Source: Asaia sp003994335
GTDB lineage: Bacteria; Pseudomonadota; Alphaproteobacteria; Acetobacterales; Acetobacteraceae
Assembly: GCF_037151175.1 (NCBI RefSeq)
Contig: NZ_JBBCOR010000004.1
Coordinates: 186,001-250,000, forward strand
Direction: 5' to 3'
DNA length: 64,000 nucleotides
Position 1 is the first letter of the stretch; each line of letters begins with the position of its first letter. Below, piece after piece: positions 1-8,595 of this stretch. The position numbers and the translations under genes are program-made. The notes beneath the pieces were generated by a model. It was not told the DNA's origin. It did no database searches and saw nothing but the letters and a program-made list of their open reading frames with translations.

Positions 1-79
1 AGACCCGGCGCTCACGCTCCAGATCACGGGAAATCTGGGGGTGTGCCACGAGATAGGTCTCAAATTCTGCTTTCGTCAT
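1..79 (-). CDS. Partial hypothetical protein (N-terminal 26 residues)
   Basis: The minus strand opens a frame with ATG at 79-77, preceded by a good GGAGA ribosome binding site. It runs off the left edge of the window. The visible N-terminus starts MTKAEFETYL and is charged and helical in character, with no signal peptide. It is too short to assign to a family. It lies in the same orientation as the aldo/keto reductase downstream of its start, about 195 bases away. Confidence 0.5.
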   Translation of the reverse strand, partial: MTKAEFETYLVAHPQISRDLERERRV

Positions 80-274
80 CCCGTTTCTCCGCCGGAGATT
101 GTTTTATGTCAGGATTATCGCGCGGGGAATGTGCGTTATCCAAGTAAACAATTCTATGACTTCAAGCATTGCAGGCTATTCTACTGGTATGAAACGTAGG
201 CAAGGAGCGATCGGAACGCATCTCGCACCTGGATTGCGTCTGCCAGTCCAGGTTGCCTGCGTCATTCTGTGGTG

Positions 275-1120
275 TCAGATCATTTCGAGAGGCCTCTTTT
301 CATCAGGTGGTGTGAAATGCGCGTCCAGCTGGGCCAGATCCTCTGACGTCAACTCTATGGACAGCGCCGCTATGTTTTCACGCAGATGGCGGCGTGAGCC
401 TGCCTTGGGGATAGAGAGAAGGTTCGGATGCCTGATCGTCCAGGCAAGGGCGATCTGGGCCGGTGTGGCAGGGCCGTTTTTCGTCTCATGGGCGCGGGCT
501 ATGGTGGCAAGTACGGGCTCGTGCAACAGGGCGCCCCCCTGACCCAGGGGCGAGTAGGCCATCGAAACGATCTGCGCCTGCCGGTCGCGCGCCAGCAGGT
601 CATGATCCACGCCGCGCGCTTCGAGATTGTACAGAATCTGGTTTGCGGCACAGTCCTCGTTGAGGCTGTCCAGCTCCTCCATATCTTCCGTGTCGAAATT
701 CGAGACCCCCCAGTGTCGGATCAATCCCTGATCCTGCAGATGAACGAGCGCATCCAGCGTTTCCTCAAGCGGTACGCCACCACGCCAGTGCAGCAGATAG
801 AGATCGAGATGATCGGTTCCCAGCCTTTCGAGCGAGGCCGTGCAACTGCTGAGCGTTCCCTCATAGGTGGCATTGGAGGGCAGAACCTTGGAGACGAGAA
901 AGACCTGATCCCGCCTGCCGCGTATGGCCTCTCCTACCAGCCGCTCAGACCGGCCACCGCCATACATCTCCGCTGTGTCGATCACGCTGAGCCCCAGATC
1001 GAGCCCCTCCTGCAGGCTGGCGATCTCCTCAGCGCGCGAGGCCACCGAGTCGCCTATGTTCCAGCTGCCCATTCCCAGTGCTGGAACCGAGAGGCCATCG
1101 CGAAAAACCACCTGTTTCAT
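275..1120 (-). CDS. Aldo/keto reductase
   Basis: A 281-residue cytoplasmic NAD(P)H-dependent oxidoreductase of the aldo/keto reductase superfamily, which reduces aldehydes and ketones. The catalytic tetrad is intact: Asp48 (VIDTAEMYG), Tyr53, Lys78 (VSKVLP) and His111 (YLLHW). The GVSNF motif and a late IPKAGS segment, which contacts the cofactor phosphate, are also present. The length is normal for the single-domain (beta/alpha)8 family. It is divergently arranged with the bicupin gene at 1296, leaving about 175 bases of shared upstream DNA. The substrate cannot be deduced; it resembles the YeaE/2,5-diketo-gluconate reductase type common in acetic acid bacteria. The family call is firm and the specificity is unknown. 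Confidence 0.9.
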   Translation of the reverse strand: MKQVVFRDGLSVPALGMGSWNIGDSVASRAEEIASLQEGLDLGLSVIDTAEMYGGGRSERLVGEAIRGRRDQVFLVSKVLPSNATYEGTLSSCTASLERLGTDHLDLYLLHWRGGVPLEETLDALVHLQDQGLIRHWGVSNFDTEDMEELDSLNEDCAANQILYNLEARGVDHDLLARDRQAQIVSMAYSPLGQGGALLHEPVLATIARAHETKNGPATPAQIALAWTIRHPNLLSIPKAGSRRHLRENIAALSIELTSEDLAQLDAHFTPPDEKRPLEMI

Positions 1121-1295
1121 GAAAACTTCCTTTTCATTCCAGGGATCGAAGCGCCAGATGAGGAAAGACGTTTGTTGACGTGCTTCAGCGACCGATCACG
1201 ACTCCGTGAATATTAGGCGTTTCTTTCCGGCCTGACGTTATCCTGCGCGCGGGGAATCATGGAGATCGCAGCCGAACCAGAAAAGGAGGCCAGCC

Positions 1296-2261
1296 ATGGC
1301 GTCTTTCGACCATCGCGTTATCCAGCGACTGTTCGGGCTGAACGGGTCGATGGCTGAACCGTCCAGCGAGGGACGGCCTGGTCCGTTCTGGGCGACGCGT
1401 TTTCGTGACAGAGCGCGCTGTCGCGTGCGGTCGCCAGGCGCAGGAACCGAGGGATGGGCGTGGTCTGAACGCGTTGCCCCTTATGGCGTGCCCGATGTCA
1501 GGGTCGAACATCATCATCTCGGTGCCGGTTCGGATGAGGGGGCTTCCCGCTGCAAGGCCAGAGGTTGGGGGATGGTGATCTCCGGTTCTGCCCGGCTCGA
1601 AATGGCGTATGGAAGCTTGGGTGATCACCGCCATGACATGCTCGAGGCGGGTGACGTCTGGAGCGTTCCCGCTGATGCAGAGGCATCTTTTCACGCCCAT
1701 GGTCCAAGCGGGGCGAGTCTCATAGCCTTCATAGGAGGTCGCGAAACCCAGGATAACGCGCTTGGCGAGCCCTGGGGACGTGAGGACAGCTATGGCCATA
1801 AGGGCGCGCTGCGCCATGGTCTGCTGTCCCAGGAGGCCGAACGGACGGGCTGGGGCAGCATCAGGGTGGTCGAGGCCGACGTCTTCAGCGATCCCGATGC
1901 GCTTTCTGCAGCCTTCGTTGAAATCATGCCGGATTGCCGGACGGATCTGCATTGGCATCTCAATACGGCGGTCTGGCAGATCTGCATTGAAGGCACTGGC
2001 CTGTTGACCCAACTCGCATCAGGACACAGAGGCGAAGTCACGCGTCTCGCACCGGGAATGGTGTGTCATGTGCCCCGTGGGGAGGGGTATCATCTGCGGA
2101 ATGATGGAGAGACCACACTGACAGTGTTGGAAATCTTCCGTTCGGATCATTATCACGACCTTTCCCTGCCACAATGGCTTGCCGCCGCCTCCCCTGAGGC
2201 GATCGCCGCGCATCTCTGTGTCGATGTGGGCACGATCGCCCGTCTCTCCCGCGCAGGCTGA
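1296..2261 (+). CDS. Bicupin of the oxalate decarboxylase/germin type, metal sites degenerate
   Basis: A 321-residue soluble protein with two cupin barrels, roughly residues 50-160 and 190-290. An AGGAGG ribosome binding site six bases before the ATG supports the start. The architecture follows bacterial oxalate decarboxylases: the first barrel ends GDVWSVPADA and the second contains LHWHLNTAVWQ and HVPRGEGYHLRN. The metal ligands are incomplete. In barrel 1 the HxH...E set reads as Ser/Cys/Gly, and in barrel 2 the HWH pair and the last His remain but the Glu position is Val. It therefore may not be a Mn-dependent decarboxylase. No export signal is visible. The fold is confident; the function is open. 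Confidence 0.75.
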   Translation: MASFDHRVIQRLFGLNGSMAEPSSEGRPGPFWATRFRDRARCRVRSPGAGTEGWAWSERVAPYGVPDVRVEHHHLGAGSDEGASRCKARGWGMVISGSARLEMAYGSLGDHRHDMLEAGDVWSVPADAEASFHAHGPSGASLIAFIGGRETQDNALGEPWGREDSYGHKGALRHGLLSQEAERTGWGSIRVVEADVFSDPDALSAAFVEIMPDCRTDLHWHLNTAVWQICIEGTGLLTQLASGHRGEVTRLAPGMVCHVPRGEGYHLRNDGETTLTVLEIFRSDHYHDLSLPQWLAAASPEAIAAHLCVDVGTIARLSRAG

Positions 2262-2279
2262 CGGATCGAGCCCGTCAGC
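2257..2279 (+). terminator. Hairpin at the end of the bicupin gene, possible terminator
   Basis: GCTGACGG pairs perfectly with CCGTCAGC across a 7-base loop, spanning the stop codon of the bicupin gene. No T-run follows, so intrinsic termination is uncertain. Confidence 0.3.
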
Positions 2280-2453
2280 GCGCGGACCGAAGCTGGAAAC
2301 AGGCATGGTCAGCTGAGGCTCAATCTGAAGGCAACATGGGGCGGTCGGCTGACGGTCGGGTCCCGTCTCTCTGGCTGGACCTCGGGAGACGGAATAGGGT
2401 AGTCGTGAGGACAGGCTTCCTGGTCCATCGGACCGTCTGTCGATGAGTCCTGC

Positions 2454-3824
2454 ATGATCAGCCTGTTCGATCTCTTTAAAATCGGTATCGGTCCGTCCTC
2501 CTCACATACGGTTGGCCCCATGCGGGCAGCGCAGCGTTTCATGGCAGGGCTTCATGACCTTGCTTCTGTCGCAAGCCTCCGTGTCACGCTCTATGGCTCT
2601 CTGGCCTGGACGGCCCAGGGTCATGCGACGGACAAGGCGGTGATTCTCGGCTTGTGCGGCGAAATGCCCCAGAGCGTCGACCCTGATGCTGCCGACGGGA
2701 TCGTGTCACGCGTTGCCGAGATGAAACAGATCAGTTTTCAGGACTGCTTCATCCCTTTCGATCCGGAGAAGGATCTGGTGCTTGACCGGGAAACCGTCCC
2801 ACCTGTCCATCCGAACACCCTGCAATTCGAAGCGCTCGATGCGGACGGTGACGTGCTTGATCGCGCGCGTTTTTGCTCTGTCGGCGGTGGGTTTATCGTT
2901 TCCGAAAGCGTGACCGAGAGCGCGGGCTATGCCCAGCCCGTCGTGCCTCACCCTTTTACCAGCGGGGCGGAGCTGCTGCATCACGCTAGGACCAGCGGGC
3001 TCAGCATCGCTGCCCTGGTTCTGGAAAACGAATGTGCCCTGCGGCCAAGGCAGGAGGTCGAGGCGTATCTCGATGAAATCATCGCCGTGATGATGGCCTG
3101 CATCGCGCGTGGCATGGGTCAGACCGGTATCCTGCCGGGCCGGTTGAAAGTACGGCGTCGCGCTGCCGCCCTGCATGAAAAACTGATCGAGCGCGAACGT
3201 GCCAATATGCGTTCGGCCCATGGGATCATGGACTGGATCAGCCTCTTCGCCATTGCGGTGAATGAGGAGAATGCGGCGGGGGGCCGTGTGGTTACAGCCC
3301 CAACAAACGGGGCGGCGGGCATCATTCCATCTGTCCTGCGCTATTATCGCGATTACTGCATGCCGTTACCCCCTGCGAGTACCCAACAGGGGATGCGTGA
3401 TTTCCTGCTGACGGCGTCAGCCATTGGAGGGTTGTTCAAGCTCAATGCCTCGATTTCGGGCGCCGAGGTCGGATGCCAGGGTGAGGTCGGTGTGGCCTCC
3501 TCCATGGCGGCGGCGGGGCTGGCGGCAGCCCTGGGCGGCACGCCCGAACAGATCGAAGATGCGGCCGAGATCGGCATGGAGCATCATCTGGGTATGACCT
3601 GCGATCCTGTAGCGGGCCTCGTGCAGATCCCATGCATCGAGCGTAATGCCTTCGGTGCGGTGAAGGCCATCAATGCGGCCTCGCTTGCGCTGAATGGCGA
3701 TGGTGCCCATCTCGTCTCACTCGATCAGGTTATCCGCACCATGGCCGAAACCGGGCGGGATATGAACCAGCGCTACAAGGAAACCTCGCTGGGCGGGCTC
3801 GCCGTCAACCTGCCGGAATGCTGA
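2454..3824 (+). CDS. sdaA: L-serine ammonia-lyase (iron-sulfur L-serine dehydratase)
   Basis: A single-chain 456-residue L-serine dehydratase that converts L-serine to pyruvate and ammonia in the cytoplasm. The N-terminal beta domain starts with the family signature GIGPSSSHTVGP at residues 11-22. The alpha domain carries three cysteines that hold the catalytic [4Fe-4S] cluster: Cys341 (VGCQGE), Cys383 (MTCDP) and Cys394 (IPCIE). The length matches the type 2 enzymes of Proteobacteria. The ribosome binding site is weak (GATGAG). It stands alone between a plus-strand bicupin and a convergent SDR gene. The cluster makes the enzyme oxygen-sensitive. Confidence 0.95.
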   Translation: MISLFDLFKIGIGPSSSHTVGPMRAAQRFMAGLHDLASVASLRVTLYGSLAWTAQGHATDKAVILGLCGEMPQSVDPDAADGIVSRVAEMKQISFQDCFIPFDPEKDLVLDRETVPPVHPNTLQFEALDADGDVLDRARFCSVGGGFIVSESVTESAGYAQPVVPHPFTSGAELLHHARTSGLSIAALVLENECALRPRQEVEAYLDEIIAVMMACIARGMGQTGILPGRLKVRRRAAALHEKLIERERANMRSAHGIMDWISLFAIAVNEENAAGGRVVTAPTNGAAGIIPSVLRYYRDYCMPLPPASTQQGMRDFLLTASAIGGLFKLNASISGAEVGCQGEVGVASSMAAAGLAAALGGTPEQIEDAAEIGMEHHLGMTCDPVAGLVQIPCIERNAFGAVKAINAASLALNGDGAHLVSLDQVIRTMAETGRDMNQRYKETSLGGLAVNLPEC

Positions 3825-3890
3825 GCTTCTGAACGGATAATCGCCTGGCGGGGCCGGCATGGTTTGCGGACCCCGACGATGGATCTGGAC

Positions 3891-4670
3891 TTATCGATAG
3901 ACGATTCCGCCATCGGTCAGGATCGACTGGCCGGTGATATAGTCGGAGTCCGCGCTGGCCAGAAACGCGACGAGGGCTGCCACGTCATCCGGCGTCTGGG
4001 CCCGGCCAAGAGCGATGCCATCGACATATTTCTTGTAGGTCTCGCCTTTGGGCGTCCCTGTCAGCGTCGAGAAGCGCTCATCGATTTCGACCCACATATC
4101 CGTACCCACGATACCCGGACAATAGGCGTTCACCGTAATGCCTGAGCGCGCATATTCCTTGGCTGCCGATTGCGTGAGGGCGCGTACCGCAAATTTCGTC
4201 GCGGAATAGACACCCAGCAGGGCAAACCCGTCATGCCCGGCGATCGAGGACGCATTGATGATCTTGCCTTTCTGGCCGCGTGCCTTGAATTTGGCCGCTG
4301 AGGCCTGAATACCCCAGAGCACACCCTGGATATTGATGCGCAAGATGCGCTCGACCTCCTCGGGCATCACATCGGCAATCGGGTTCACCTGCGCGATCCC
4401 GGCATTATTGATCATCACATCAAATCCGGCGAGTGCAGTCTCGGCATGATCGATGGCGGCATAGACCGCATCGCGCTGGCTGACATCAGCAGCAAAGACG
4501 CTCGCCTTGCGGCCAAGAGCCTCGATCTCGCCGCGTACGCTCTCAAGCTTGTCCGTCTTGAGATCCACAAGGGCAATGTTTGCCCCTTCGCTGGCCAGTC
4601 GCAGCGCAATGCCGCGCCCGATCCCCTGAGCCGCACCGGTGACCAGAACGATTTTTCCATCGAGACGCAT
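3891..4670 (-). CDS. Short-chain dehydrogenase, acetoin reductase/2,3-butanediol dehydrogenase type
   Basis: A 259-residue classical SDR. TGAAQGIG at 11-18 binds NAD(H), NNAG lies at 88-91, and Ser142, Tyr155 and Lys159 form the catalytic set (GVYSATK). The segment VNAYCPGIVGTDMWVEID closely recalls the BudC/acetoin reductase subgroup, which interconverts acetoin or diacetyl and butanediol. The start at 4670 is chosen because AGGGAG lies nine bases upstream; the frame remains open to 4721, but that extension is not SDR-like. It is convergent with sdaA. The family is certain. The acetoin assignment is by motif resemblance, and a polyol or other ketone substrate is possible. Confidence 0.85.
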   Translation of the reverse strand: MRLDGKIVLVTGAAQGIGRGIALRLASEGANIALVDLKTDKLESVRGEIEALGRKASVFAADVSQRDAVYAAIDHAETALAGFDVMINNAGIAQVNPIADVMPEEVERILRINIQGVLWGIQASAAKFKARGQKGKIINASSIAGHDGFALLGVYSATKFAVRALTQSAAKEYARSGITVNAYCPGIVGTDMWVEIDERFSTLTGTPKGETYKKYVDGIALGRAQTPDDVAALVAFLASADSDYITGQSILTDGGIVYR

Positions 4671-4823
4671 GGGTGGTTTCTCCCTCATCATGGGCGGGCA
4701 ACACCCGTGATGGCGTCGCATGGCCCCGTGTCCGAGAGGGAAACGGCGGAACCCAGGCTCAGGTCAGGGTCATGAGCGTCTTGTGAACTTCGAGACAGAA
4801 CATGTCATGACCTGGGATGAAGG

Positions 4824-4838
4824 TTCTTGATTCAAGAA
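4824..4838. repeat. Perfect 15-bp palindrome in the SDR-holC spacer
   Basis: TTCTTGA-T-TCAAGAA lies in the 234-base stretch between the SDR start and the end of holC, in the upstream region of the SDR gene. It could be an operator for that gene. Nothing else is recognised in this spacer. Confidence 0.35.
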
Positions 4839-4904
4839 GGCAGAAACGGGTGTTCTGGCGTGGAGCTCGTTGTGACGGGGCAGGAGGGGCCCGTTCAGTC
4901 AGGC

Positions 4905-5351
4905 TCAACCGGCTTTCTGCCAGCCCCGTTCCTGCTGCTGCCAATAGGCCAGGTCATGTCCGGCCTGTTTCGCGCTGCTCCACAAGCTGCGCGCGCGACT
5001 GACGGCCTGAGTGTCATTGCCATCGAAAAGGGTGAAGATACGTTCGAAACGCTCGAGCGCCGTATCGATGCCGCCATCAAGCAGAAACAGAAAACGCGCC
5101 TCATTGGGCACGTCATCGCCCTTTGTAAGCCAGATGGGCTGTCTTGGACCATGCCCCATGCTCTGGCTGCCATGAGGCAGCCAGAGGGGGGATTTTGCTT
5201 TCCACAGGGCTTCATCGAGTTGCTTGACCTGTGCGGCATCACGGCACCGGATCACGGCGCGCTGCCCGGAGTCGAGCGTCCGCCCCAGAAGGGGAGGCAG
5301 CGCGTCTTCCAGCGTTGTGCGCGTCAGGTGATAGAAGCCGATTGCGCTCAT
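4905..5351 (-). CDS. holC: DNA polymerase III chi subunit
   Basis: A 148-residue homologue of HolC, the clamp-loader-associated subunit that links the replicase to single-strand binding protein. It starts MSAIGFYHL, typical of the family. It has the central segment in which one residue pool (KQLDEALW) precedes the conserved FLPHG-like LWLPHG, and ends with a W-rich tail. The start at 5351 is fixed by a 4-base ATGA overlap with the end of pepA, implying translational coupling. The pepA-holC pairing is common across Proteobacteria, which strengthens the call. The frame continues upstream to 5459 but lies inside pepA. Confidence 0.88.
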   Translation of the reverse strand: MSAIGFYHLTRTTLEDALPPLLGRTLDSGQRAVIRCRDAAQVKQLDEALWKAKSPLWLPHGSQSMGHGPRQPIWLTKGDDVPNEARFLFLLDGGIDTALERFERIFTLFDGNDTQAVSRARSLWSSAKQAGHDLAYWQQQERGWQKAG

Positions 5352-6847
5352 GAAGCGGCTGTTTCTCCCTGCTCGTGATGGCGCACGAGCGCATCGAGCA
5401 AACGCACGCCGAAGCCGGTTGCGCCCTTGGGGCATTGCGGTGCCGCGTCGGAGCGCCAAGCCACCCCCGCAATATCGAGATGCGCCCAGGGCGTGTCGCC
5501 GACGAACCGCGCAAGAAACTGGGCGGCGGTGATGGAGCTGCCCGGACGGCCCGTGATGTTCTTCATATCGGCAATATCCGAGCGCAGCTGTCGGTCATAG
5601 GCCTTGCCCATCGGCATGCGCCATACGGCCTCACCCGTTGTCTCGCCTGCTTCGAACAAAGCCTTGGCCAGCGCGTCGTCATTGCTGAACAGACCCGCGC
5701 GCACATGGCCCAGACTGACCACAATGGCCCCGGTCAGCGTGGCGAGATCCACCATCAGGCGCGGCTGGAAGCGCTCCTTTGCATAGGCCAGCACATCGGC
5801 AAGAACCAGACGCCCCTCAGCATCGGTATTGAGCACTTCGATGGTCTTTCCAGCATAGCTGCGCACCACGTCGCCGGGGCGTTGCGCATTGCCTGACAGC
5901 ATGTTCTCGACCAGACCGACGACCCCGATCACATGGGTGGTGGCCTTGCGTCGCGCCACGGCCTCGAGCGCGCCGACCACGGCGGCGGCCCCGCCCATAT
6001 CGGTCTTCATCTCATCCATGCCAGCGGCTGGCTTGATGGAGATACCGCCGGAGTCGAAGGTCACGCCCTTGCCGATGAAAGCGATCGGTGCGTCCTCCGA
6101 GCCACGATAGCGCATGATCGCAACCCGGGCTTCCTGATCGCTGCCCTGGGCCACGCCCAGCAGCGCTCCGAAACCCAGCTCGCGCAGACGCGCGGCATTG
6201 AGGATCTCCACCTCCACGCCTAGATCGCGCAGTGTCTCGATGCGGCGGGCGAATTCCGGCGGGTTGAGCACGTTGGGCGGCTCGCTTACCAGATCCCGAG
6301 CGCGGAAGACGCCCTTGGCCACGGCCTGCAGGCTCTCCCACTGAACGCGCACGGTTTCGGTATCATCCACACCCAAATGCAGGCGCTGAAGCTGCGGCGC
6401 GTTCTCGGCTTCATCCGTGTGATAGAGGTCGAAGCTGTAGCGTCCCAGTGCAGCGCCATAGGCGGCATGGGCAGCAAACTCGGCGCATCGACCGGCGAAG
6501 GCAAGATCGGCATGGGTCGTGTCGCGCACGGCACGCGCCGCCTGACCTCCGGCGGCTTCCATGCACGGGATATCCAGTTCGTCCTCCGGTCCGCAGCCGA
6601 TCAGCACGATACGCGCGAGTGCGGCGCAAGGAGCCAGCAGCGTGCAGCTCTGATCGCGCTGGCCCTTGAAGCGTGAAATGGCAACAGCGCGACGAAGAGC
6701 CCCGCCAGTCGCCGCATCGAGATGGGTGAACGGTCCGTGCGCCACATCGAAATCCGGTCCGGTGAGCAGTACCAGCGTCTGTTCCGATTCCGGGGCACCC
6801 TTGCCCTGCAGGATTGGAAACGGCGCCTGAATCTGGATGTCGAGCAT
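5348..6847 (-). CDS. pepA: Leucyl aminopeptidase (M17)
   Basis: A 499-residue cytosolic aminopeptidase that removes N-terminal residues from peptides using two metal ions. The C-terminal catalytic domain carries the M17 signature NTDAEGRLVLAD and the metal-ligand stretches GKGVTFDSGG and KTDMGGAA. The N-terminal domain is about 160 residues, as usual. The ATG at 6847 is preferred over an in-frame TTG fifteen bases upstream, since GGACGA lies just ahead of it. It is the first gene of a pepA-holC operon with a 4-base overlap. E. coli PepA also binds DNA in site-specific recombination and carAB control; nothing here tests that role. Confidence 0.95.
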   Translation of the reverse strand: MLDIQIQAPFPILQGKGAPESEQTLVLLTGPDFDVAHGPFTHLDAATGGALRRAVAISRFKGQRDQSCTLLAPCAALARIVLIGCGPEDELDIPCMEAAGGQAARAVRDTTHADLAFAGRCAEFAAHAAYGAALGRYSFDLYHTDEAENAPQLQRLHLGVDDTETVRVQWESLQAVAKGVFRARDLVSEPPNVLNPPEFARRIETLRDLGVEVEILNAARLRELGFGALLGVAQGSDQEARVAIMRYRGSEDAPIAFIGKGVTFDSGGISIKPAAGMDEMKTDMGGAAAVVGALEAVARRKATTHVIGVVGLVENMLSGNAQRPGDVVRSYAGKTIEVLNTDAEGRLVLADVLAYAKERFQPRLMVDLATLTGAIVVSLGHVRAGLFSNDDALAKALFEAGETTGEAVWRMPMGKAYDRQLRSDIADMKNITGRPGSSITAAQFLARFVGDTPWAHLDIAGVAWRSDAAPQCPKGATGFGVRLLDALVRHHEQGETAAS

Positions 6848-6925
6848 GGTTCGTCCGGTCAAAATCTGAGAATTCCGCCACTATTGGCATGCCTCGTGCA
6901 GATGGCAAGGCGGGACATGAATAAC

Positions 6926-6942
6926 AACGATATTGGATCGTT
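6926..6942. promoter_or_regulatory. Inverted repeat in the divergent pepA / TauE promoter region
   Basis: AACGAT-attgg-ATCGTT is a perfect 6-bp inverted repeat in the 187-base divergent spacer. It is AT-rich relative to its surroundings and could be an operator for either gene. The evidence is only the symmetry. Confidence 0.25.
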
Positions 6943-7034
6943 CATTAAATTCAAACCACTATGAGCGTTGATTGTTGACTGGAATTATGGCCTAGTCGCG
7001 CCTCACGCCACCCGACGCCCATCAAGGCCCCGCC

Positions 7035-7820
7035 ATGTCATTGCTTGCCGATCTGAATCTGCTTTTCGTCCTCTCTGGTCTCGGGGTTGGCTTTCTGGTC
7101 GGTATGACCGGAGTCGGCGGCGGCTCGCTCATGACCCCGTTGCTGATCCTGTTATTCAAGGTGCATCCCCAGGCGGCAGTGGGCACCGACCTGCTCTATG
7201 CCGCGATCACCAAGTCCGTAGGAACGCTGGTTCATGGGCATCGTGGCGCTGTGGAGTGGCGTGTGGTGCTGCGCATGCTGGCAGGCAGCCTGCCTGCCAC
7301 GGTAATATCCCTGATGTTTCTGCACTGGTATGGCAGCCCGTCTCACGACACGACCCGTCTTGTCTCCACGGCTTTGGGCGTTGCCCTTCTGATCACCGCG
7401 CCGAGTGTGTTCTTTCGCAAGGAATTGCAGGAATGGTCGCATCGCCATGCTGGTGAGCTGTCGGCGCGCAGTGCGGCGGCGTTGACCGTCATATTGGGGG
7501 CCGTGCTGGGTGTGATGGTCACGCTGTCTTCGGTGGGCGCCGGGGCAATCGGCATGACCGTCCTGATCCTGCTCTATCCCAATCTCAGCACCGCCCGTCT
7601 CGTGGGGTCCGATATCGCCCATGCCGTGCCGCTGACGCTTATTGCCGGTATGGGACATTGGTGGCTGGGCGCGGTCAAGATTCCCATGCTGGTTTCGCTG
7701 CTTTGCGGCTCGATCCCTGGCATCGTGCTTGGCAGCCTTTGCGTCGGGCAGGTCAATGAGCGCGTTCAGCGTACAGTGCTTGCCGCCGTTCTCTTCATCG
7801 TCGGTTGGCGCCTGGTCTGA
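7035..7820 (+). CDS. TauE/SafE family membrane permease
   Basis: A 261-residue polytopic inner membrane protein with about eight hydrophobic segments. The N-terminal GFLVGMTGVGGGSLMTP motif is diagnostic of the TauE/SafE (4TMS) family, and a second half-repeat begins near residue 160 (LGVMVTLSSVGAGAIGM). Members export sulfite, sulfoacetate or related anions, or import sulfonates. A weak AAGG ribosome binding site precedes the ATG. It is divergent from pepA and convergent with the moa operon. No sulfur gene lies next to it, so the substrate is undetermined. Confidence 0.85.
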   Translation: MSLLADLNLLFVLSGLGVGFLVGMTGVGGGSLMTPLLILLFKVHPQAAVGTDLLYAAITKSVGTLVHGHRGAVEWRVVLRMLAGSLPATVISLMFLHWYGSPSHDTTRLVSTALGVALLITAPSVFFRKELQEWSHRHAGELSARSAAALTVILGAVLGVMVTLSSVGAGAIGMTVLILLYPNLSTARLVGSDIAHAVPLTLIAGMGHWWLGAVKIPMLVSLLCGSIPGIVLGSLCVGQVNERVQRTVLAAVLFIVGWRLV

Positions 7821-7926
7821 CCTCCCCTGAAAAAGGGTCGCGGGAGCGCGATGGTCCTTCGGCTGGGAGTGGCGCATAGCCTTCTACACGCCACGCGGAG
7901 AGGGAGTGGTCCTTCCTCTGCGTGTT

Positions 7927-8355
7927 TCAGAGTTCGGTATCGTGACAGGCAATCCATTCAGAATGACCGTCGGCATAGCGTTCACGTTTCCAGATGGGCA
8001 CACGGCGCTTGAGTTCGTCGATCACGAAGCGGCACGCCAGAAAGGCGCCGTCGCGATGCGCGGCTGAGACCCCGATCCAGACGGCCATATCCCCTATCGC
8101 GAGACTGCCGAAACGGTGAATGGCCGAAGCGGCAAGGATCTCAAAGCGCGTTTCGGCCTCGCGCAACACGGCCAGAGCCTCGGCTTCGGCGAGGGGGCGG
8201 TACGCCTGATAATCCAGCCCGAGCACATCCTGCCCGTCACTGTGATTGCGCACCCAGCCTTCAAAACTGCAATACCCGCCTGCCTCGTCGCGTCTCAAGG
8301 CGTGAGCGAATGCCGTGGGATCGATGGGCTGATCTGTCAGAAGGAACGCGCTCAT
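7927..8355 (-). CDS. moaE: Molybdopterin synthase catalytic subunit
   Basis: A 142-residue large subunit of molybdopterin synthase, which inserts two sulfurs from MoaD thiocarboxylate into cyclic pyranopterin monophosphate. Family marks are GYCSFEGWVRNHSDG near residue 28, YQAYRPLAEAEA, HRFGSLAIGD and the C-terminal active-site run DELKRRVPIWKRE containing the conserved lysines. ATGA overlap with the end of moaD couples translation. It is the last gene of the moeA-moaA-moaC-moaD-moaE operon. Confidence 0.95.
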   Translation of the reverse strand: MSAFLLTDQPIDPTAFAHALRRDEAGGYCSFEGWVRNHSDGQDVLGLDYQAYRPLAEAEALAVLREAETRFEILAASAIHRFGSLAIGDMAVWIGVSAAHRDGAFLACRFVIDELKRRVPIWKRERYADGHSEWIACHDTEL

Positions 8356-8594
8356 CCGCCGGATACCGGTGGAATGAACACGATATGATCGCCCTCACTG
8401 ACGGGCTGATCCCAAGGGGCAAAACGCGCATTTACCGCCACGCGCAAACGCGCGCGCGGCAGGGTGAAGCCGCGCGAGTGCGCGAGAGCATCGTAAAGCG
8501 CGGCGAGATCCGGTGCCTCGGTCCGCAGCGTTTCGCTCTGACATCCAGCCTCGTCACGCAAAAGGGCAAAGTATTCGAGTGTCACGCTGGCCAT
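8352..8594 (-). CDS. moaD: Molybdopterin synthase sulfur carrier subunit
   Basis: An 80-residue ubiquitin-fold sulfur carrier ending in the required Gly-Gly (FIPPVSGG), which is adenylated and thiocarboxylated before donating sulfur in the MoaE active site. The N-terminus ASVTLEYFALLRDEAG is typical. The start at 8594 is chosen because it lies one base after the moaC stop; the frame extends 18 codons into moaC, which is not family-like. It overlaps moaE by four bases. Confidence 0.93.
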   Translation of the reverse strand: MASVTLEYFALLRDEAGCQSETLRTEAPDLAALYDALAHSRGFTLPRARLRVAVNARFAPWDQPVSEGDHIVFIPPVSGG

Positions 8595-8595
8595 G

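Noticed and set aside
7821..7926. Terminator between the TauE permease and moaE
   Set aside because: A CACGC/GCGTG-based stem exists, but it has several mismatches and no convincing T-run.
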